The translations under genes were made by a program, and so were the position numbers. A stretch of 53,701 nucleotides of DNA from a virus, in the IMG/VR virus record IMGVR_UViG_3300025137_000054, positions 1-53,701 of that record; one strand, given 5' to 3'. Below, in pieces: positions 48,255-53,701 of this stretch (positions within the stretch are counted from its first letter, which is position 1; every line of letters starts with the position of its first letter). The notes under the pieces are model-generated. The model saw only the letters and a list, made by a program, of their open reading frames with translations. It was not told the DNA's origin and made no database searches.

Positions 48255-50144
48255 ATGGAATTACAACAAGAAATATTATCAGACATAACTGTGCATATGA
48301 AGTATGCAAAGTGGAAACCCGCAGAACAGAGAAAGGAAAATTGGGAAGAAATATGTTATCGAAACAAAATGATGCATTTTTCTTCTATTATGAGGAAAAA
48401 CATACCACAAGAAGAGAAGTCAGCATTTGTAGAAAAACTTGCGGAAACATACGATAACTATGTTATACCAAAGAAGGTATTACCGTCAATGAGGTCAATG
48501 CAATTTGCAGGAAAGCCAATTGAATTATCACCCAATCGTGTGTACAATTGTGCTTACATGCCCATTGACCATTACTTGTCGTTTTCAGAAGCAATGTTTT
48601 TGTTGCTTGGAGGAACAGGAGTTGGGTATTCAGTACAAAGACACCATGTTGAAAAACTACCTGAAATTAGATTACCTAATCCTGTTAGAACATATAGACA
48701 TCTGATTGCAGATTCAATAGAAGGATGGGCAGATGCGGTAAAAGTACTGTTCGAATCTTACTTTGGTAAGAGAGCAACAACAGTTAGATTTGATTATTCA
48801 GACATTAGACCAAAGGGTAGTCCTTTGAAAACTAGTGGCGGAAAAGCACCCGGACCTCAACCATTGAAAGAATGTTTAGTTAAAATAGAAGGTATTCTTA
48901 CTGGGAAAGACAATGGAGATAAACTTAGACCAATAGAAGTTCATGATATTCTTTGTCATATTGCTGATGCAGTATTAGCAGGAGGTATTCGTAGAGCCGC
49001 AATGATTAGTTTATTCAGTGCTGACGATGATGAGATGATTACTTCAAAATCAGGACAGTTTTGGGACACTAACCCACAAAGAGCAAGAGCAAACAATTCT
49101 GTTGTCTTGTTAAGACATAGAATAAAAAGAGAATTCTTTAACAATTTATGGAAGAGAGTACAAAATTCAGGAGTAGGAGAACCCGGATTTTATTTCTCGA
49201 ATGATAAAGATTGGGGAACTAATCCTTGTTGCGAGATTGCCTTAAGACCATATCAATTTTGCAACTTAACCGAAGTTAATGTATCTGATGTAACTAGTCA
49301 AGATGAATTGAATAAACGTGTAGAAGCGGCAACTTTCTTAGGAACATTACAAGCATCATACACTGACTTCCACTATCTAAGAGAAGTATGGAAGAAAACC
49401 TCAGAGAAAGACGCACTACTTGGTGTGTCAATGACAGGTATTGCAAGTGGCACTGTTCTTAATTTAGATTTAGAAAAGGCCGCAACTAAAGCAAGAAAAA
49501 CCAATGAGTACTATGCTAATCTTATAGGAATTAATCCTGCGGCTAGAATAACATGTGTCAAACCTGCGGGTACAACTAGTTTAGTTATGGGAACTTCATC
49601 AGGCATACATGCATGGTGGTCTGAATACTATATTAGGAGAATTAGGGTTCTAAAAACAGAATCAATCTATGGTTACTTGGTAACTAAGTTTCCTGATTTA
49701 GTAGAAGATGATTACCATAATCCTAGTCAGGCTATAATCTCAATACCTCAGAAAACTCCTGCCGGAACTGCTATTACTAGAGAAGAATCAGCACTAGAAA
49801 TGTTAGAGAGAATCAAACGGGTGTCTGTTGACTGGGTAGTTTCAGGACATCGTAAGGGAGTGAATACTCACAATGTATCGGCCACTGTAAACATTCGAGA
49901 TGATGAGTGGGATGATGTGAGAAATTGGATGTGGAAAAACAGGGACTTCTATAATGGATTATCTGTTTTACCATTTGATGGTGGAGCATATGAACAGGCA
50001 CCACATGAACCAATAGAACAAGGTCATTATGATGCATTGTTAAGTTTGTTAACTGAGATTGACTTGAATGATGTATTAGAAACTGATGACAATACTAACT
50101 TACAGGGTGAACTTGCTTGTGCGGGTGGAGTCTGTGAGATATGA
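48255..50144 (+). CDS. nrdJ: Adenosylcobalamin-dependent ribonucleotide reductase, monomeric class II
   Basis: 629 residues, ribosome site AAGGAGATGAATAA. Active-site residues match the Lactobacillus RTPR type: Cys99 (VYNCAYMP), Cys325 and Glu327 (NPCCEI, thiyl-radical cysteine and general base), Cys336 (FCNL) at the same +11 distance as Cys408/Cys419 in RTPR, and C-terminal Cys622/Cys627 (CAGGVC) that re-reduce the site. It turns ribonucleotides into deoxyribonucleotides using vitamin B12, supplying DNA precursors during infection. At 629 residues it is about 110 shorter than the 739-residue reference, as is usual for viral forms. The host must supply cobalamin. Stop overlaps the next ATG. 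Confidence 0.93.
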   Translation: MELQQEILSDITVHMKYAKWKPAEQRKENWEEICYRNKMMHFSSIMRKNIPQEEKSAFVEKLAETYDNYVIPKKVLPSMRSMQFAGKPIELSPNRVYNCAYMPIDHYLSFSEAMFLLLGGTGVGYSVQRHHVEKLPEIRLPNPVRTYRHLIADSIEGWADAVKVLFESYFGKRATTVRFDYSDIRPKGSPLKTSGGKAPGPQPLKECLVKIEGILTGKDNGDKLRPIEVHDILCHIADAVLAGGIRRAAMISLFSADDDEMITSKSGQFWDTNPQRARANNSVVLLRHRIKREFFNNLWKRVQNSGVGEPGFYFSNDKDWGTNPCCEIALRPYQFCNLTEVNVSDVTSQDELNKRVEAATFLGTLQASYTDFHYLREVWKKTSEKDALLGVSMTGIASGTVLNLDLEKAATKARKTNEYYANLIGINPAARITCVKPAGTTSLVMGTSSGIHAWWSEYYIRRIRVLKTESIYGYLVTKFPDLVEDDYHNPSQAIISIPQKTPAGTAITREESALEMLERIKRVSVDWVVSGHRKGVNTHNVSATVNIRDDEWDDVRNWMWKNRDFYNGLSVLPFDGGAYEQAPHEPIEQGHYDALLSLLTEIDLNDVLETDDNTNLQGELACAGGVCEI

Positions 50145-50431
50145 ACAAAACAAAACTATTCGAAATTGAAGAATTAGTTATCGACAGTATGACAAATACT
50201 GGTGCAAAAGATATGTTAAGAAAAATGTATAATAATATGAGAAGAAATGCAAGAATAACAACGTCAACTAAGTTGATGAATTACATAAGATATAATATTA
50301 GATTAGGTAATTCTACCTTGCAAAGCGACAGTGAGTTAGAAGAAATATATGACTTACATAGATATAATAAAAGAAATAATATAGGTGTTAAAAATGAAAA
50401 TGAAAGTACATTTACCAATAGTAAGGTCTGA
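50141..50431 (+). CDS. Basic helical protein, unknown
   Basis: 96 residues (MNKTKLFEIEELVIDSMTNT...), very basic and Asn-rich (MYNNMRRNARITTSTKLMNY), all helical pattern. Coupled to the reductase stop (ATGA). Might bind nucleic acid. The end overlaps the following gene by about 38 bases. Confidence 0.62.
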   Translation: MNKTKLFEIEELVIDSMTNTGAKDMLRKMYNNMRRNARITTSTKLMNYIRYNIRLGNSTLQSDSELEEIYDLHRYNKRNNIGVKNENESTFTNSKV

Positions 50432-51593
50432 TAGAGGAAGAGTAGAACAGAGTAGTTCGTTTCTAGTTAAATCAAACAGAAGTTGTCTAAAAAACAAGAG
50501 TGGGAGACTAAATGGCTTTGGGGAATATGATGTTTATGCTAGAGGTAATAGATATAGTAAAATAAAATATCACGAAACTGAGTATTGGAATGTATTTTGT
50601 GATAGTATGATGAAACAATTTATCTCGGACAGTAATTTATCGAATGAAATGACTTGGATTACATTTAGGTATTCAGACGGAGACTCGTTAGTTATACTTC
50701 GTAGAGAAGGTAGCAAACTAATGATGAACGGGGTTCAGAAAAATCAAAAAGATGTGGCTCTCGCTTTAGCCAAAATTATATCTTTCGGCGCAGAGAATAG
50801 AAGTGCTGATGCTATGGACAACTACATTGATAGAAACACTATGTATTCTGCTAATGTATTATATGCACTACAAAACCGTATGCCTTATTGGATTATGCAA
50901 GACGGTAGAAGAGTTAATGTTAAAATAAATGTGAAACTAATTTCTAGAGAAAAGGTAGCATTTGAAATAGGACCGAATATTTGGGCATCCTTAGATGTAA
51001 AAGAAGCAAACACATTTATTGATTGTTATAGAAATGATACTAAACGCTCTAGGAAATGGGCGGCCATAAGTCCTTCTAATTTATGGTTTAACATGTTTAA
51101 TGCACATGCATCAGAATCAGAACGAGAACAAATGATTGCTTGGTTCCTTCAAAATCGAACAGAAGATATAGTAGATAAGAGAGCATTTGAACTATTACAG
51201 AGTCTTGATGCAAGGTACAAAGAAATAACTCTAATTGATTTAAGGAAAGGAGAGTGGTCTTCTTATGATATATCTACTGCACTACCATATGCTATGCATG
51301 TTAGGGGTGAACTATCTGATTGGATAGTATATGGCAATGGTAAAAAACAAGGAACACAACGATGTAGTGTAGTTGATATAATATCTAGTACTGAAAGAGG
51401 TACTGCTTACTGTATTGATGATGTAAACGGTAAGAATGTAGTTGGTGACCAAATGGCTACTAGAGCAATGCTAGTTAAAAACGATAAACAAGCAAAGACT
51501 CTTGTGAGAACATTGCAGGGTATTGAATACCGAGCATATAGAACACCAACAAAAGACATCAAGAATACAAAATATACAGGTGAATACAAATGA
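50394..51593 (+). CDS. Early protein upstream of TFB, unknown
   Basis: 399 residues from the ATG at 50394, six bases after ATAGGTG; ATG at 50400 is an alternative. Basic N-terminal part, then alpha/beta segments (VFCDSMMKQFISDSNLSNEM, TWITFRYSDGDSLVILRREG) and a Lys/Thr-rich C-terminus. No motif that I recognise. Its stop overlaps the TFB start by four bases, so the two are made together; it may act in transcription or replication. Confidence 0.68.
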   Translation: MKMKVHLPIVRSDRGRVEQSSSFLVKSNRSCLKNKSGRLNGFGEYDVYARGNRYSKIKYHETEYWNVFCDSMMKQFISDSNLSNEMTWITFRYSDGDSLVILRREGSKLMMNGVQKNQKDVALALAKIISFGAENRSADAMDNYIDRNTMYSANVLYALQNRMPYWIMQDGRRVNVKINVKLISREKVAFEIGPNIWASLDVKEANTFIDCYRNDTKRSRKWAAISPSNLWFNMFNAHASESEREQMIAWFLQNRTEDIVDKRAFELLQSLDARYKEITLIDLRKGEWSSYDISTALPYAMHVRGELSDWIVYGNGKKQGTQRCSVVDIISSTERGTAYCIDDVNGKNVVGDQMATRAMLVKNDKQAKTLVRTLQGIEYRAYRTPTKDIKNTKYTGEYK

Positions 51594-52453
51594 AAACAAT
51601 ATGTGTGGAATGTAGTTGTTTAACCTTTACTTTTAATGAAAGGTTAGGTGAAACTGTTTGTGACGATTGTGGATTAGTACAAATAGTCAGACCATTTGAA
51701 GAGTCAGTAAAATGGAGTGATAGTTACGAGCCAACTACTAAATTAGGCTCAGGGTTTAAACCTACTAGTAAACAATATTATCGACTACATCAACAAAATG
51801 TTTGGGCTAGTGCAATGTCAGATACTGACAGGAGAACAATCTCTCAGTCAGCAATGATTCTATCTCAATATTCAAGTAAAGAGTTAATGCCAAGAGTTAG
51901 TACATACTTAACTTCACTGAATAATGAAAATGTATTCAAAGGAGTGTCTGTTGAATGTCGTGCTAGTGCTTTAACATATTATTTACTAAAGGAAGCAGGT
52001 GTAACTGTTAACATTAAGAGACATAGTGATATTAGTAATGTGGATAAAAAATATATTTCACGTTTTGGTAGAAGAATAGCAAAACACTTTAGGAAGGCAC
52101 ATATCTTTTCTACTGTTAACGCTTCACAAGTAGCAACATCAGTACTGGATAAATTAGATAACGTAAGTTCTCACTTTAGAAGTGAGACAATGAGAATGAT
52201 AGATTACATAGATATGTACTGTGATAGTATTAATATTAGATTTACTAGTAACAGAATATGTGCAGTGATATGGATTGTATCAGTCATGGAAAAAGAAAGA
52301 CAACACACACAAGAATTAATTCGCAAGGCATCAGGAAACTGTTCTATAATTGGTATTAGATTATCTACTAATGAAATTAGTGGGTGGTTTGGTTTACCCA
52401 AAGAACATTTACTTAGCCTTAGCGTATCTGACTTTACAAGTGGGGTATACTAA
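51590..52453 (+). CDS. tfb: Archaeal transcription initiation factor TFB homologue
   Basis: 287 residues. The N-terminus is a zinc ribbon (C5, C8, C24, C27) followed by a B-finger-like segment (KWSDSYEPTTKLGSGFKPTS). Two cyclin-type helical repeats follow (about 85-170 and 190-280), and the last contains RIAKHFRKAHIFSTVNASQV and ICAVIWIVSVMEK. TFB (TFIIB) recruits RNA polymerase to TBP-bound TATA/BRE promoters and is specific to archaea and eukaryotes. A virus version should redirect host polymerase to viral promoters, perhaps to those with the CCATATGG element. Length is near the usual 300. Confidence 0.87.
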   Translation: MKTICVECSCLTFTFNERLGETVCDDCGLVQIVRPFEESVKWSDSYEPTTKLGSGFKPTSKQYYRLHQQNVWASAMSDTDRRTISQSAMILSQYSSKELMPRVSTYLTSLNNENVFKGVSVECRASALTYYLLKEAGVTVNIKRHSDISNVDKKYISRFGRRIAKHFRKAHIFSTVNASQVATSVLDKLDNVSSHFRSETMRMIDYIDMYCDSINIRFTSNRICAVIWIVSVMEKERQHTQELIRKASGNCSIIGIRLSTNEISGWFGLPKEHLLSLSVSDFTSGVY

Positions 52454-52695
52454 TGGACGACCAAATAATAAATACACTGAAAACTATGCAATATCATTTT
52501 ACTAAAGTGATAGAAGAATACGAAAAACTACCACAGTTAAGAAATGTAGTGCGAAGAACTGTGTTAGAAGATGCACTAAGCGTTGTGGGTGCAACCATGG
52601 ATGGAATAACCCATGAGATAATAGACGCATACCACAATACAAAACAACGAGAAATATATAATAATGGTGATGAATATGAAAAGAAGAATGAATAG
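52453..52695 (+). CDS. Small helical protein, unknown
   Basis: 80 residues (MDDQIINTLKTMQYHFTKVI...), helical throughout. ATG shares one base with the TFB stop (TAATG). Its last 20 bases overlap the E1-like gene. No motif recognised. Confidence 0.65.
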   Translation: MDDQIINTLKTMQYHFTKVIEEYEKLPQLRNVVRRTVLEDALSVVGATMDGITHEIIDAYHNTKQREIYNNGDEYEKKNE

Positions 52696-53281
52696 AAATG
52701 TAATGATAATAGGAGCAGGTGGAATTGGTAGTTTTCTAACTCAATTCCTTGAAAGACTTGGGTATAGAATAACTATTTTTGATGATGATTTGGTTGAGTC
52801 GAAGAACTTAGCATATCAGAATTATTCAACTGTTGACCTTACTGAGAAGAAAGTAGAATGTCTTGCAGATAGAAATTACCTTACTGGTAGCACATCGAGA
52901 ATAATAGATAAGCCGTACTTAGTATTAGTTGAAGAACAACTTCAAGGTTATGATTTAGTAATTTGTTGTGCAGATAACTTAGTTGTTAGACGGCTCCTAT
53001 ACAAGCAAGGTTTTGGTAGCGATGCTAAAATTAAATGGTTAGATTTGAGAGCACAAGGTCGCCAATCTGCGTTGATTTCTTATCTAATTGACCCTAATCT
53101 GATGACTTCACTTCTTAATGGTGACGATAAATCTTATTCGTGTCAGTCAGTTAAATGGGACGGTACAAATGCAGGAGTTGATTGTATGAATATCGCAATT
53201 GCAGGTATAGCCACTCAATGGATACAAAAATGGTTTAATGACAATACTGATGTTAAAGATAGTGTGGTGTTGAACATATGA
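52676..53281 (+). CDS. E1/ThiF/MoeB-like adenylating enzyme
   Basis: 201 residues from the ATG at 52676, with GGTGATGA upstream. A Rossmann fold with GAGGIGS (13-19), then FDDDLVESKNLAYQNYS, carrying the conserved aspartate and Asn residues of E1 enzymes, and VICCADNLVVRRLLY, typical of the ThiF/MoeB/Ubl-activating core. E1-like enzymes adenylate the C-terminal Gly of ubiquitin-like or sulfur-carrier proteins. The zinc-binding CxxC pairs of MoeB and an obvious separate catalytic Cys domain are missing, so it is a minimal form. No ubiquitin-like partner is visible in the window. Confidence 0.8.
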   Translation: MKRRMNRNVMIIGAGGIGSFLTQFLERLGYRITIFDDDLVESKNLAYQNYSTVDLTEKKVECLADRNYLTGSTSRIIDKPYLVLVEEQLQGYDLVICCADNLVVRRLLYKQGFGSDAKIKWLDLRAQGRQSALISYLIDPNLMTSLLNGDDKSYSCQSVKWDGTNAGVDCMNIAIAGIATQWIQKWFNDNTDVKDSVVLNI

Positions 53282-53361
53282 AATGTAATAATTGTGGAAT
53301 GGAATTAACAGAACACAGAATTGAGACTGACGACTGTTGTAGATGGGTGGTGATGAGATGA
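53278..53361 (+). CDS. 27-residue zinc-ribbon peptide
   Basis: MKCNNCGMELTEHRIETDDC then CRWVVMR. C-x2-C and a CC pair, coupled to the preceding stop by ATGA and overlapping the next start. Very small but consistent with the other tiny zinc proteins of this genome. Confidence 0.58.
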   Translation: MKCNNCGMELTEHRIETDDCCRWVVMR

Positions 53362-53588
53362 GAGCAGGTTCAAAGATACACGTAGAGTATGAAGTATTGA
53401 AATATATAATGAATGAAATAGACTTAACTCTATTAGAACAAGACATGTGTCCAACAGGGGATTCAGTAGCATTAAAACGATTTAACGATGGTGCAGAATC
53501 TGCTTCTGAGTTAATTAACAATATGATTGTTAGAAGACTACACAGACTACCAAAGACACACCCTGCTTACAAGGAGAAAGAAGCATGA
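53358..53588 (+). CDS. Small helical protein, unknown
   Basis: 76 residues from the ATG at 53358 (MRAGSKIHVEYEVLKYIMNE), overlapping the preceding stop (ATGA) and preceded by GGTGATG. An in-frame ATG five codons earlier is possible. Helical; no motif recognised. Its stop overlaps the next start. Confidence 0.62.
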   Translation: MRAGSKIHVEYEVLKYIMNEIDLTLLEQDMCPTGDSVALKRFNDGAESASELINNMIVRRLHRLPKTHPAYKEKEA

Positions 53589-53701
53589 GCAATTATTGCT
53601 ATTGTGGTAAATGTGGTTCTGAAATGAAACCCAAAGGATTAGCAAGAATGGAAGGGCTATGTCAATACTGTTGGGACAAGTGGTATAGACAAGAAATTGC
53701 A
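53585..53701 (+). CDS. Zinc-ribbon protein cut off by window edge
   Basis: 39 codons with no stop before the window ends: MSNYCYCGKCGSEMKPKGLA then RMEGLCQYCWDKWYRQEIA. CGKCG and CQYC form a zinc ribbon. ATG is coupled to the previous stop (ATGA). The full length is unknown. Confidence 0.65.
   Translation, partial: MSNYCYCGKCGSEMKPKGLARMEGLCQYCWDKWYRQEIA

Noticed and set aside
1-53701. CRISPR array, insertion sequence, integrase or attachment site
   Set aside because: No regularly spaced direct repeats, transposase motifs or tyrosine/serine recombinase motifs were found on either strand.

Overview
The window is part of the genome of a tailed double-stranded DNA virus (HK97-fold capsid, class Caudoviricetes) that almost certainly infects an archaeon. 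The archaeal evidence is a virus-encoded TFB-type transcription factor (51590-52453), an archaeal/eukaryal-style ATP-dependent DNA ligase (17740-20298), TATA-like promoters, and many small zinc-ribbon proteins, including zinc clusters inside the portal. The DNA is AT-rich, Shine-Dalgarno sequences are common, and several protein families here are ones I associate with marine phages. A marine archaeal host (Nitrososphaeria or Poseidoniia) is my inference; the sequence does not decide between them. I found no tRNA, integrase, CRISPR array or insertion sequence.

Left arm, about 1-38.6 kb, all on the minus strand: late genes, transcribed from right to left. Going in the direction of transcription there is a packaging and internal-protein block (about 38.6-28.5 kb) with a zinc-finger small-terminase candidate, a PAP2-type phosphatase, two GNAT-like proteins and several large helical proteins. 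Then come large terminase, a LAGLIDADG endonuclease gene, portal, a run of small proteins, DNA ligase, prohead protease with nested scaffold, major capsid protein, a SAP-domain protein, a decoration-like protein, two small membrane proteins, and an Arf/Ras-type GTPase. Neck and tail genes follow: connector, tail terminator, tail tube, the G/GT tail-assembly chaperones with a canonical -1 slippery site, tape measure, and a LamG-type adhesin.

The most striking feature is a short peptide tag, consensus M-S-W-x-[DNS]-[IV]-[LV]-K. It sits at the N-terminus of about 15 otherwise unrelated late proteins and at the C-terminus of three others. One of those three is the scaffold domain fused to the prohead protease. 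I propose that this is a capsid-targeting signal for proteins packed into the procapsid, comparable in role to the targeting peptides of phage T4 internal proteins.

Middle, about 39-43.3 kb: a set of short minus-strand transcription units. Each is preceded by a repeated dyad element built on CCATATGG with AAAGTT / AACTTT arms, and is interspersed with RNA hairpins. A very AT-rich stretch full of GATAAT / ATTATC repeats (43.06-43.33 kb) separates the two arms and is a candidate origin or control region.

Right arm, 43.36-53.7 kb, plus strand: early or metabolic genes in tightly overlapping order. They include a DUF1599/MazG-like protein, a Pyr_excise-like protein, a B12-dependent ribonucleotide reductase, TFB, an E1/ThiF-like enzyme and several tiny zinc ribbons. 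Both ends of the window cut through genes.
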